Source: DATKDP01 sp035546335 (GTDB lineage Bacteria; Acidobacteriota; Thermoanaerobaculia; Gp7-AA8). From it: a stretch of 13,140 nt of DNA. The DNA is taken from assembly GCA_035546335.1 (NCBI GenBank), contig DATKDP010000148.1, forward strand, positions 1 through 13,140, in the 5' to 3' direction. The notes beneath the pieces are model-generated. The model made no database searches. It saw nothing but the letters and a program-made list of their open reading frames with translations, and was not told the origin of the DNA. The position numbers were made by a program, and so were the translations under genes. Below are positions 6,565-13,140 of this stretch, one piece after another (the first letter of the stretch is position 1; each line of letters begins with the position of its first letter).

Positions 6565-7407
6565 ATGATGAAAACCAGGTTCGCATTCATTCTGATCTTG
6601 TCCTGTGGCGTCCTGACAGGAACGCTCTCCGCGCAGGGAGTTTCTCCACCCGATACCGACTATCAGATCGGCCCGCGTGATCTGCTGCAGATCAGGGTTT
6701 TTCAGGACCCATCGCTGAACACGGAAGCACGTGTGGGTCAGGACGGCAGCGTGCGAATGCCGCTGCTGACGGCGGTGCCGGTGGGCGGCCTGACGGCGAC
6801 GCAGGCGGGCGAGCGGATCAAGGAGCTGCTCGAGGCGCGCTACATGAACAAGGCCGACGTCTCGGTGGTGATCCGGGAGTTCGAGAGCAAACCGATCTCG
6901 GTGTTCGGCGCGGTGTCGAAGCCCGGGAAGATCCAGATCGGCGGCGACATGACGTTGATTCAGGCGATCTCGGCGGCGGGGGGACTGTCGTCGGCATCGG
7001 CGAAGAACATCTATGTTCTGAGGACGGCGCGGAACGGGCTGACCAGCCAGATCGTGATCGACGCCGAAGAACTGATGGTGCGCGGGAACTCCGATCTGAA
7101 CATTCCCGTCGAGCCGAACGACGTGATCAACGTTCTGGCGGACCGCACTCTGACGATCTACCTGTTCGGCGAAGTCATGCGGCCGGGAGTCGTCCAGTTT
7201 CGCGAGTCGCAGAACCCGACGCTGGTGCAGGCACTCGCCGCCGCGGGCGGTCTGACGGACCGCGCAAGCCGTGGCACGATCATCATCAAACGGGCCAACG
7301 GCGAGGCTGACGAGAAGGTGAATCTGCGGCGGATTCTCGCCGGGACCAGCGAAGATTTCCTTCTCAAGGACAACGACACGATCGTCGTGAATGAGAGCTT
7401 CTTCTAG
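6565..7407 (+). CDS. Polysaccharide export (OPX, Wza-family) protein, short form
   Basis: This 280-residue periplasmic/outer-membrane protein guides the polymer out of the cell. It has a signal peptide (hydrophobic 6-12, likely cut after TLSA at 20-23), a Poly_export domain (about 31-106, with YQIGPRDLLQI and VGQDGSVRMP) and two SLBB domains (about 111-160 with FGAVSKPG and AAGGL; about 197-275 with FGEVMRPG and AAGGL). It ends at VNESFF straight after the second SLBB, so the C-terminal amphipathic helix that forms the Wza outer-membrane pore is missing. The adjacent barrel may supply that pore. A Cys at position 14 makes a poor lipobox (ILSC), so lipidation is doubtful. The stop is 14 bp before the kinase gene, indicating co-transcription. 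ATG 6565 is chosen; ATG 6568 is equally possible. Confidence 0.92.
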   Translation: MMKTRFAFILILSCGVLTGTLSAQGVSPPDTDYQIGPRDLLQIRVFQDPSLNTEARVGQDGSVRMPLLTAVPVGGLTATQAGERIKELLEARYMNKADVSVVIREFESKPISVFGAVSKPGKIQIGGDMTLIQAISAAGGLSSASAKNIYVLRTARNGLTSQIVIDAEELMVRGNSDLNIPVEPNDVINVLADRTLTIYLFGEVMRPGVVQFRESQNPTLVQALAAAGGLTDRASRGTIIIKRANGEADEKVNLRRILAGTSEDFLLKDNDTIVVNESFF

Positions 7408-7421
7408 CGGAGAGCGGAGTC

Positions 7422-9653
7422 ATGGACAACAACCTCTCTCAGGAAATCCACCTCTCCCACTACTGGAACATCGTCTACAAGCGATGGAAGATCGCGGCGG
7501 CGATCCTGCTGACGGTGCTCACCGCGACATGGATCGTCAGCCAGCTCTCCACACCTCTGTACCGCTCGGCGATCGTCCTTCAGGTCGAGAGAGAACATCC
7601 GAACCGTCTGACCATCGATGATATATGGGGCATCGAGCCGTCGAGCCAGGAATTCCTGCAGACGCAATACGCGCTTCTTCGCAGCCGGGGGCTGGGAGAG
7701 CGGGTGATCGACGATCTCCGCCTGGTCTCCGATCCGGATATCAATCCCGAAGGGGTCGCCGGAAAGTCGCCGGAACAGCTCGCGGATCTGAAGAACCGGC
7801 TGATCTCGCAGCTCATCGGGAACATCGACGTGAGACCCGTCCAGTACACATCGCTGGTCGAGGTCGGCTACGTCTCGACCAGCCCGCGCCTGGCGCAGAA
7901 GATCGCCAACGGAATCGGCGAGTCGTTCACCACGATGGCGATCGAGCGCAATCATGCGGCCGTCCGCCAGGCGAGCAGCTTCCTGCTGGCTCAGATCGAT
8001 CAGCTCAAGCAGGAGATGGGCGACAACGAGCAGGAGCTCCAGCGGTACAAAGAAAGCAAAGAGATCATCTCGCTCGATGACGCCGGAAACATCACCGTCT
8101 CGAAGCTCAATGAGTTGAACAGCGCGTTCACCGCGGCCCAGAACGACCGCATTCAGAAGGAGATCGCCTACCAGACGCTCCAGACATCGAATCCCGAATC
8201 GATTCCCATCGTGGTTTCCGAGCCTGTCGTCGCTCAGCAGCGCGCTCAGCTCGGACTGCTGCAGACGCAGTATGCGCAGAAGCTCAGCACGTTCAAGCCC
8301 GAGCATCCGGAGATGATGAATCTCAGGCTACAGATCGAGGATACGCGGCAGGCGGTGGCAGAAGCGATCAGGGATTCGCTCGGCAAAGCGCGCGAGACCG
8401 CACGCACGGAGTACCTCTCCGCGATGTCACGGGAACGATCGATGAGCGCTGCGCTCGACACACAGAAGCGCGAGGTGATGAAGCTCAATGCCAACGCTGT
8501 CACCTACATGAATCTTCAGGCGAACATCGACAACAAGCGCCAGCTCCTCGATCAGTTGACCAGAAGGCTGAACGAGACGGAGGTGACCTCACGCCTCCGC
8601 GGCGCCGACGACTCGAACATCCGCTTCGTCGATCGTGCCCAGCTCCCCGGCGGACGATTCAACGAGTCGCTCACCAAGAACATGAAGAGTGCGGTTCCGC
8701 TGGGGCTCGTGCTCGGCCTCGCCGCGGTCTTCTTTCTCGAATACCTCGATCGGTCCCTCAAGACTTCCGAGGAAGTCGAACAGGTGACCCGCTTCGCCTC
8801 GCTGGGAGTGATCCCTTCCCTCTCGGCGATCTCGGGAGGATATGGATACGGGTACGGCTACTACTACGGCAAGTCGCGCCTGCGACCGGTCGGCTCCGAC
8901 CCCGATCCGCGCCATTCCGACATCGATCTGCTGCCGCACACCAACTCCCGCTCGCCGATTTCCGAAGCCTATCGCGCGTTCCGAACCGCCCTGCTGCTCG
9001 CTTCGGCGAAATCGCCCCGCGTGATCGTCATCACCTCGACATCCCCGCGCGAAGGAAAGACGACGACTGCCGTCAACCTGGCGATCGTTCTCTCTCAGAT
9101 GGGACAGCCCGTTCTGATCATCGATGCCGATCTTCGCAAGCCGCGGCTTCACAAGCTCTTCAAGTCCTCGAAGCCCGATGGTCTCGTCAATCACCTCGCC
9201 ATCGACACCCCCGTGGATCAGATCGTGCAGCCGACCTTCGTTCCCAATCTCTTCTTCATCGGGTCCGGCCCCATTCCGCCCAATCCTTCCGAGCTGCTCT
9301 CCTCGGAAAAAATGCAGCTCCTGATCGACAGCGTCCGCTCGAAGTTCGCGTACGTGATTCTCGACTCACCGCCTCTGCTCGCCGTGACCGACTCGGTGAT
9401 TCTCGGGAGCCGCTCCGACGGCGTGGTGCTCTGTATTCATGGGGGCTCGACTCCGCGCGAGCTGGTCGGCCGCGCCGCCGATCGCCTGCGGCAGAGCAAC
9501 GTCCCCGTTCTCGGAACGCTGCTCAACAATCTCGACCTGCGCCAGCACGGCTACAGCTACGCGAAACACTATTACGAGTACTACGAGGAGCCGGCCAAGA
9601 CGACCCCGCGCCGAGGCGTCTTCGGCCGCGCGCGCAGCCAGAAGAGCGGCTGA
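7422..9653 (+). CDS. Wzc-like chain-length regulator with C-terminal tyrosine autokinase (BY-kinase)
   Basis: The 743-residue inner-membrane protein controls polymer length and export. In order: cytoplasmic N-end, membrane helix 1 (about 24-42), Wzz domain, a coiled-coil periplasmic stretch (about 180-390), a GNVR-like segment (RFVDRAQLPGG, 401-411), helix 2 (about 423-440), a cytoplasmic linker, then the kinase. Kinase motifs are Walker A SPREGKTTT (541-549, Lys546), Walker A' VLIIDADLRKP (564-574) and Walker B YVILDSPP (644-651). The C-terminal cluster YSYAKHYYEYY (711-721) holds six tyrosines, the expected autophosphorylation sites. This is the one-chain Wzc form, not the split CapA/CapB form. 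The linker carries a second Tyr/Gly-rich run (473-483) that is not a family hallmark. Start: ATG 7422, with GGAGAG (7409-7414) seven bases upstream. Confidence 0.95.
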   Translation: MDNNLSQEIHLSHYWNIVYKRWKIAAAILLTVLTATWIVSQLSTPLYRSAIVLQVEREHPNRLTIDDIWGIEPSSQEFLQTQYALLRSRGLGERVIDDLRLVSDPDINPEGVAGKSPEQLADLKNRLISQLIGNIDVRPVQYTSLVEVGYVSTSPRLAQKIANGIGESFTTMAIERNHAAVRQASSFLLAQIDQLKQEMGDNEQELQRYKESKEIISLDDAGNITVSKLNELNSAFTAAQNDRIQKEIAYQTLQTSNPESIPIVVSEPVVAQQRAQLGLLQTQYAQKLSTFKPEHPEMMNLRLQIEDTRQAVAEAIRDSLGKARETARTEYLSAMSRERSMSAALDTQKREVMKLNANAVTYMNLQANIDNKRQLLDQLTRRLNETEVTSRLRGADDSNIRFVDRAQLPGGRFNESLTKNMKSAVPLGLVLGLAAVFFLEYLDRSLKTSEEVEQVTRFASLGVIPSLSAISGGYGYGYGYYYGKSRLRPVGSDPDPRHSDIDLLPHTNSRSPISEAYRAFRTALLLASAKSPRVIVITSTSPREGKTTTAVNLAIVLSQMGQPVLIIDADLRKPRLHKLFKSSKPDGLVNHLAIDTPVDQIVQPTFVPNLFFIGSGPIPPNPSELLSSEKMQLLIDSVRSKFAYVILDSPPLLAVTDSVILGSRSDGVVLCIHGGSTPRELVGRAADRLRQSNVPVLGTLLNNLDLRQHGYSYAKHYYEYYEEPAKTTPRRGVFGRARSQKSG
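8838..8870 (+). other. Tyr/Gly-rich linker (GYGYGYGYYYG) inside the kinase
   Basis: Codons for residues 473-483 of the Wzc-like protein encode GYGYGYGYYYG, six tyrosines in eleven residues. The run lies on the cytoplasmic side between membrane helix 2 and the ATPase domain. The tyrosines use both TAT and TAC and the glycines use GGA, GGG and GGC, so it is not a recent DNA-level tandem expansion. It could be a flexible linker or an extra phosphorylation cluster. Confidence 0.7.
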
Positions 9654-9664
9654 AACCCGCCGCC

Positions 9665-9681
9665 GGGCACCCGCTGTGCCC
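9665..9681 (+). terminator. Weak hairpin after the kinase gene
   Basis: GGGCAC (9665-9670) and GTGCCC (9676-9681) form a 6-bp GC-rich stem with a 5-base loop, 12 bases after the kinase stop codon. It is followed by GTTTCC rather than a real T-run. It could reduce read-through into the phosphatase gene or stabilise the upstream mRNA end; evidence for full termination is weak. Confidence 0.35.
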
Positions 9682-9690
9682 TGGAGCACG

Positions 9691-9718
9691 TTTCCCAAAT
9701 GCCGCCTCTGCATATATT
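9691..9718 (+). promoter_or_regulatory. Possible promoter upstream of the phosphatase gene
   Basis: TATATT (9713-9718) is an AT-rich -10-like hexamer in otherwise GC-rich DNA, 82 bases before the phosphatase start. The hexamer 16 bases further up, TTTCCC (9691-9696), is a poor -35 match. With the hairpin at 9665-9681 it would allow separate expression of the downstream three genes. Not demonstrated. Confidence 0.25.
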
Positions 9719-9800
9719 CTTGGTGTGAGGATGTCGCAGCCAGACATGGCGTGTGGGGGGTTTGTGTATCTCGACAAAGCAGCACGCCTGCCGATCGACG

Positions 9801-10589
9801 ATGATCGACATACATCATCACTGTCTTCCGGGAATCGACGATGGCCCGAAAGAGTGGAAGAGCGCCGTCGAACAATGCCGCATGGCGTTCGACCAGGGAA
9901 TCTCGACCATCGTCGCCACACCGCACGTTCTGCGAGGGTCATGGCAGAACGACGCGCCCGGCGCAATCGACGCGCTCGTCGAGAAATTGCACTCACAGCT
10001 CCAGGGCAAACCAGAGATCCTCACAGGATGCGAGTATTACTTCGCGCACGACATGATCGACATGCTGCAGCGAAAGACGATCCTTCCACTCGCCTCCAGC
10101 CGCTATGTGCTCGTCGAATTCGCCGCTCACTCGCTGCCGCCGATGATCGACCGCGTCTTCTACCAGTTGCAGATCAGCGGCTGGACGCCGATCATCGCGC
10201 ATCCCGAGCGCAACCTCGTGTTTCAGCGCAGGCCCGAGCTGCTGCAATCGCTCGTCGAACGTGGAGGAAAAACGCAGGTCACGGCGATGAGCATCACCGG
10301 CGGGTTCGGCGCGCGCGCACGCAGGGCCGCCCTCGAGTGGATTGCGCGGGGAATGGTGCACATCGTGGCCACCGATGCGCACAACACCTCGACCCGTCCG
10401 CCGCTGGTGCGCGAGCCGCGATCGATCGTCGAGACGCAGTTCGGCGAAGAGATGGCAGCCGCGCTTTTCGAGCGAAACCCGCTTGCAATCATCAGAAACG
10501 AAACGCTTTCTTTCGACCCGGAGCCGTTCGACCCCAGGCCGCCAACGGGATTATTAGAAGCTTTGAGGCAGTTTCTGGGAAGGAGTTGA
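9801..10589 (+). CDS. PHP-family protein-tyrosine phosphatase (CpsB/YwqE type)
   Basis: The 262-residue cytoplasmic metal-dependent phosphatase should remove phosphate from the tyrosine cluster of the BY-kinase encoded just upstream, resetting the export cycle. The PHP-fold metal ligands are all visible: MIDIHHHCLPGIDDG (His5, His7, Asp13/14), ATPH (His42), CEYY (Glu78), VEF (Glu106), AHPER (His134) and TDAHN (Asp192, His194). Length is normal for the family. ATG 9801 is preferred because CpsB-type proteins begin directly at the MIDIH motif; an in-frame ATG 9753 would add 16 unrelated residues. No strong ribosome binding site is seen. A 147-bp gap separates it from the kinase gene, and the TPR gene follows after 7 bp. 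Gram-negative Wzc systems more often use a Wzb-type low-molecular-weight phosphatase, so this is a firmicute-style partner, though also known in Gram-negatives. Confidence 0.93.
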   Translation: MIDIHHHCLPGIDDGPKEWKSAVEQCRMAFDQGISTIVATPHVLRGSWQNDAPGAIDALVEKLHSQLQGKPEILTGCEYYFAHDMIDMLQRKTILPLASSRYVLVEFAAHSLPPMIDRVFYQLQISGWTPIIAHPERNLVFQRRPELLQSLVERGGKTQVTAMSITGGFGARARRAALEWIARGMVHIVATDAHNTSTRPPLVREPRSIVETQFGEEMAAALFERNPLAIIRNETLSFDPEPFDPRPPTGLLEALRQFLGRS

Positions 10590-10596
10590 TTCCGGA

Positions 10597-12000
10597 ATGA
10601 ACCGCCTACTTTCACACAGCCTCGCCATTCTCCTTGTCGTGCTCTCCGTCGCCCCCCCTGCTGCGGGGTCCCAAGCCTTCTACGAAGCGCTTTACCGGCG
10701 GGGCATCGGGAGTTATCACGTCGGGAACTTCGCTGCGGCAGCCGAAGAGCTCCGCATCGCGGCCTTCGGTCTTCTCGAGCGGATTCCGCAGCTCGAGACG
10801 GCGCAGATCTATCTCGCCCTGGTGCACGATCGTCTCGGCCGGAAGGAGCAGACGGAAAAAGCCATCCAGCACCTCCTCGAGGCCGAGCGGGTCGAGGCGC
10901 GCTATGCCACGCTCGAGATTCCTCCCGAAATCCGCACGGCATTCGAAACGCTGCTTCGAACGTCCGCGCCTCACGCCGAGAGAGTGCTCGTCCGGCGGGT
11001 CTCGCCACGCGAGGCGGATTTTCCGATCGACGAAGCAGAGAGCAGGCCGACGGCTGTCGAGACGCCCGATTCGATTCCGCTCCGCGCGGCCACGGCGGAG
11101 GCCCGGCTGCGGGAAGGGAAGGATCGGGAAGCGGGAGCCATTGCGCGAAGTGTTCTGGCGACCGAGCCCGACAACGTCACGGCACATCTCGTCCTGGCAC
11201 GGATCGAGGCGAAGCGGAAGAAATGGCGGCCGGCGGTCTCGCACTTCGAACAGGCGCGCGCCTCGAGGGAGCTCGAGGAGCAGGACCTGGCGACCCTTTT
11301 CGTCGCACACGTCTCTCTGCGTGAATACGAGAAGGCATCGCCGATTCGCGAGCTGCTCGCCGAGGAAAGCCTCGGCTCCAACGACGTCCGGCGGGCAGGC
11401 AGGACCCTCGATGCAGCGCTCGCAAAGAAAGCGAGCCGATCGCGCAGCGCCTCGCAGCCGGCGGCTCGGGAGTCCGTTACGGCTGCGACATCGGAGGTGG
11501 CGGCCAACGGCCCACCAACGGCTCGACCGCCGGCACACAATGAATCGAGCCAGCCTTCCCCCGCGCGCGCTGACAACACTGCTTCGGCATCCGGCGGTGC
11601 TGCACCGCGATCCTCTATCGACTCGACCCGGATGTCGAATCAGACGCAGACGCTCGATCTGCTGAACGCAGCGCAGCGGGCCATCGGCGAGGGACGGCTG
11701 CCGGAAGCGCGGGCGCTGCTGCTGCGGGCGCTCTCGGGAAAGGATCTGGAGCGCCCGACCCTGCTGGAGATCGGAAAAGGGTTGACGCAATCGCGGTCGT
11801 GGGCCGAAGCGTCGGCTGCCTACGAACGCGCCGGCAGACTCCGGCGAGGAGAGGAGATTCACCTTTTCTACAAGGCGATCATCCTGTACGAAGCGGGCGA
11901 TTACGCGCGGGCGAAAGAGTACCTGAAGCTCGCCTTGCCCGAGCTTCCGCCGACCATGGAAATGGCCGAGTATCGATCGAAGATCGAGGCGGCTCGATGA
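10597..12000 (+). CDS. Secreted tetratricopeptide-repeat protein
   Basis: The 467-residue protein has a clear signal peptide (hydrophobic 8-20, cut near AAGS at 22-25), so it is probably periplasmic. Helical TPR-like repeats run about 27-125 and 163-275; examples are YRRGIGSYHVGNFAAAAEEL and EARLREGKDREAGAIARSVL. A low-complexity Ser/Ala/Pro linker (about 278-350) follows, then a second TPR block (about 352-465) with YKAIILYEAGDYARAKEYL. TPR proteins act as scaffolds, so it may organise the synthesis or export machinery, but this is inferred only from its place in the operon. The start is supported by GGAAGGAG (10578-10585), 11 bases before ATG 10597. The last codons overlap the next gene by 4 bp. 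The substrate or partner is unknown. Confidence 0.8.
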   Translation: MNRLLSHSLAILLVVLSVAPPAAGSQAFYEALYRRGIGSYHVGNFAAAAEELRIAAFGLLERIPQLETAQIYLALVHDRLGRKEQTEKAIQHLLEAERVEARYATLEIPPEIRTAFETLLRTSAPHAERVLVRRVSPREADFPIDEAESRPTAVETPDSIPLRAATAEARLREGKDREAGAIARSVLATEPDNVTAHLVLARIEAKRKKWRPAVSHFEQARASRELEEQDLATLFVAHVSLREYEKASPIRELLAEESLGSNDVRRAGRTLDAALAKKASRSRSASQPAARESVTAATSEVAANGPPTARPPAHNESSQPSPARADNTASASGGAAPRSSIDSTRMSNQTQTLDLLNAAQRAIGEGRLPEARALLLRALSGKDLERPTLLEIGKGLTQSRSWAEASAAYERAGRLRRGEEIHLFYKAIILYEAGDYARAKEYLKLALPELPPTMEMAEYRSKIEAAR

Positions 12001-12626
12001 GAGCTCGTTTGACCGCTCGAGTGCGACCGCATATGATGAATCCCAGCCCGATGAAAACCGCCTCGCTTCTTCTCCTCGTCACCCTGGTCACCAGCCTTCC
12101 ACTCGGAGCGCAGCAGTTGCCGATCAGGCATACGCCTCCCGAGTGCCTTCCTGCGGAGAAATTCCCTCTTCTCATCGCAACCGTCGAGAGCAAAGGGGTG
12201 CCGAGAGCCTACTTCCGCAGGGAGGGAGCCGAGGACTGGTGCTGGGTGGACGGGACCAAACTGGAGGATCGCGCCATCTTCGTTTTCCCGAAATTCGAGA
12301 GCGGCGCATCCCTCGAGTACTACTTCGCGACCCTCGACTTCGATCAGGGAAACGGTGATCCCTCGGTGGAAGAGGAGAAGCCTCTCGTGACCGATCGCCT
12401 CCTCACGCAGATGGATCGAGGCGAGACCGCGGTGATCACCGGCAGAAGCCCCGTTCTCTACCGGGTGCGCGTGACGTCGAACTGCCGGAACGAAGTCGCC
12501 CGGCACGTCGAAATCGTCACGTCGAACTGCGGCTCCGGCGAGATGGCGGCGGCCATCGGAGCGGCGTATCAACTCACCACCGCGTCTCCCCCCCTGCCAC
12601 CCTCGCCCAGCGCACCGCAGCAGTAG
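11997..12626 (+). CDS. Small secreted protein of unknown function, Ig-like pattern
   Basis: The 209-residue protein is not assigned to a named family. ATG 11997 overlaps the TPR gene stop in an ATGA junction, and GAGG (11986-11989) lies seven bases upstream, so translational coupling is likely. Starts at 12033 or 12051 would give a more standard signal peptide; from 12051 it begins MKTASLLLLV. Cleavage is likely after PLGA (35-38). The mature part has strands such as RAYFRREG, CWVDG, AIFVFPKF and SLEYYFATLDFD, matching the common secreted beta-sandwich pattern 'YR..G..W.WV..G...IP...SG..LEYYF.A.D'. Four cysteines (50, 82, 163, 178) could form two disulphides. The tail is Pro/Ser-rich. As last gene of the operon it may bind carbohydrate or help the TPR protein; this is inference. 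Confidence 0.7.
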   Translation: MRARLTARVRPHMMNPSPMKTASLLLLVTLVTSLPLGAQQLPIRHTPPECLPAEKFPLLIATVESKGVPRAYFRREGAEDWCWVDGTKLEDRAIFVFPKFESGASLEYYFATLDFDQGNGDPSVEEEKPLVTDRLLTQMDRGETAVITGRSPVLYRVRVTSNCRNEVARHVEIVTSNCGSGEMAAAIGAAYQLTTASPPLPPSPSAPQQ

Positions 12627-12647
12627 AGGCTGGAGGCTGGAGGCTGG
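12627..12647. repeat. (AGGCTGG)x3 tandem repeat
   Basis: Three exact head-to-tail copies of the heptamer AGGCTGG start on the first base after the TAG stop of the last operon gene. It is a short tandem repeat and a candidate for copy-number variation. No terminator structure is formed by it. Confidence 0.85.
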
Positions 12648-12670
12648 AGCTACCCAAAGATATTCGAAAT

Positions 12671-12737
12671 TTGAAAGTCAAAGACCGGGCGCGGGCGCGG
12701 GCTCGGGCCCGGGAAGGGCGCCGCGGGCTTGAAAGTC
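12671..12737. repeat. Direct repeat TTGAAAGTC flanking the hexamer tract
   Basis: TTGAAAGTC occurs at 12671-12679 and again at 12729-12737, on either side of the GC-rich hexamer tract. Nine-base direct repeats flanking an insert-like block resemble a target-site duplication, but could also be chance. No transposase or terminal inverted repeats lie between them. Confidence 0.4.
12685..12708. repeat. Hexamer tract, inverted relative to 125-154
   Basis: On the minus strand this reads GCCCGA, GCCCGC, GCCCGC, GCCCGG, nearly identical (23 of 24) to the last four units of the tract at 125-154. It is followed by CCGGG. Together the two tracts lie just outside the sugar genes in opposite orientation. 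Confidence 0.7.
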
Positions 12738-12792
12738 TCGGTCCCCCGCACAATCATCTTTCTGCCAGGAAAGAAACGACCGGGGAGGACCG

Positions 12793-13140
12793 ATGGACAC
12801 CTTTGCGAAGCTGTTCGGCAGCCTCGTTGCTTTCGTATACCACTGTTTCAATCGCATCGTCATCCTTTGGATACCTGCCTCTGCATCCGGCTGCCTACTC
12901 GCTGAACCAAGTACGCTACGACGTGCGCAAATTGAAAGCCCACGGCCTGATCGAACGCGGCGGGAAGCGCTACGCCTATCGCCTCACCGAGAAGGGGAGC
13001 AAGGTCGCTCTTCTCTTCGTCCTCTTCCACAAACGCGTTTGCGGTCCGTTGGCCAACAGTCTGTTCAACAAACCGCCTCAGTCTGCGATCCCGCCGGCTA
13101 CCAGGATCGAGGCTGCCTACCGCCGTGCTGACAAATCCAT
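12793..13140 (+). pseudogene. Internally deleted, frameshifted gene with winged-helix C-terminus
   Basis: A strong ribosome binding site (GGGGAGGA, 12782-12789) precedes ATG 12793. The first 25 residues (MDTFAKLFGSLVAFVYHCFN, then RIVIL) read cleanly, after which the frame degrades. Ignoring one T in the TTT at 12866-12868 restores a frame continuing GYLPLHPAAYSLNQVRYD, then VRKLKAHGLIERGGKRYA, a typical winged-helix DNA-binding domain, and VALLFVLFHKRVCGPLANS, running off the right edge. I recognise both ends from memory as the N- and C-termini of a large uncharacterised protein family of roughly 450-500 residues that recurs in many genomes. Some 350 central residues are therefore missing between GYLPL and HPAAYS (junction near 12884). 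The 112-residue unshifted frame is an artefact after residue 25. The gene is not expected to work. Confidence 0.72.

Noticed and set aside
6565..6606. Lipoprotein signal in the OPX protein (Cys14)
   Set aside because: ILSC has Leu at the -2 position and a hydrophobic core of only about seven residues; a later signal peptidase I site after TLSA fits better.
12671..12737. Inserted mobile element flanked by TTGAAAGTC
   Set aside because: The block between the repeats is only about 50 bp of low-complexity sequence with no terminal inverted repeats, so it was kept as a direct repeat only.
12793..13131. Intact 112-residue gene
   Set aside because: After residue 25 the frame is Arg/Pro/Gln-rich nonsense, while a shifted frame gives a clear winged-helix domain; it is a frameshifted remnant.

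Overview
The window is a high-GC bacterial exopolysaccharide (EPS) or capsule locus. I infer a Gram-negative, diderm organism, because the locus encodes an outer-membrane beta-barrel next to an outer-membrane polysaccharide export (OPX) protein. The non-coding DNA is rich in palindromic repeats. High GC, these repeats and the remnant gene at the right edge would suit Acidobacteriota or a similar soil or sediment phylum, but no marker gene here fixes the taxon.

Layout. (a) 1-460: the last 37 codons of an unidentified gene, then non-coding DNA with a GCCCGN hexamer tract, a 113-bp inverted-repeat element (267-379) and a small palindrome. (b) 461-3151 (+): one long gene joining a cytoplasmic GT4 glycosyltransferase to a membrane helix, a helical-repeat region and a C-terminal beta domain. 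(c) 3152-3440: nested inverted repeats between two convergent genes. (d) 3441-5009 (-): an O-antigen ligase/polymerase-type membrane protein, the only minus-strand gene. (e) 5010-5085: a short divergent promoter region. (f) 5086-12626 (+): six genes in the order outer-membrane barrel, short OPX protein, Wzc-like tyrosine autokinase, PHP-type tyrosine phosphatase, secreted TPR protein, and a small secreted protein that overlaps the TPR gene by 4 bp. (g) 12627-13140: heptamer and hexamer repeats, then a gene remnant that has lost its centre and carries a frameshift.

How it fits together. The GT4 domain would add a sugar to a lipid-linked repeat unit. The Wzy_C-type protein would polymerise or ligate it. 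The Wzc-like protein would control chain length and the inner-membrane/periplasm interface, cycling between tyrosine-phosphorylated and dephosphorylated forms through the downstream CpsB-type phosphatase. The OPX protein and barrel would carry the polymer through the periplasm and outer membrane. The OPX protein ends straight after its second SLBB domain, with no room for the Wza membrane helix, and sits next to a barrel gene. This matches the composite OPX/beta-barrel translocons known from Myxococcus xanthus. No flippase and no initiating phosphoglycosyltransferase lies in the window, so the pathway is incomplete here.

Least routine points: the GT4-to-periplasmic-domain fusion, the tyrosine/glycine-rich second cluster inside the kinase, the composite translocon, a palindrome family shared by the two large non-coding gaps, and the deleted remnant at the right end.
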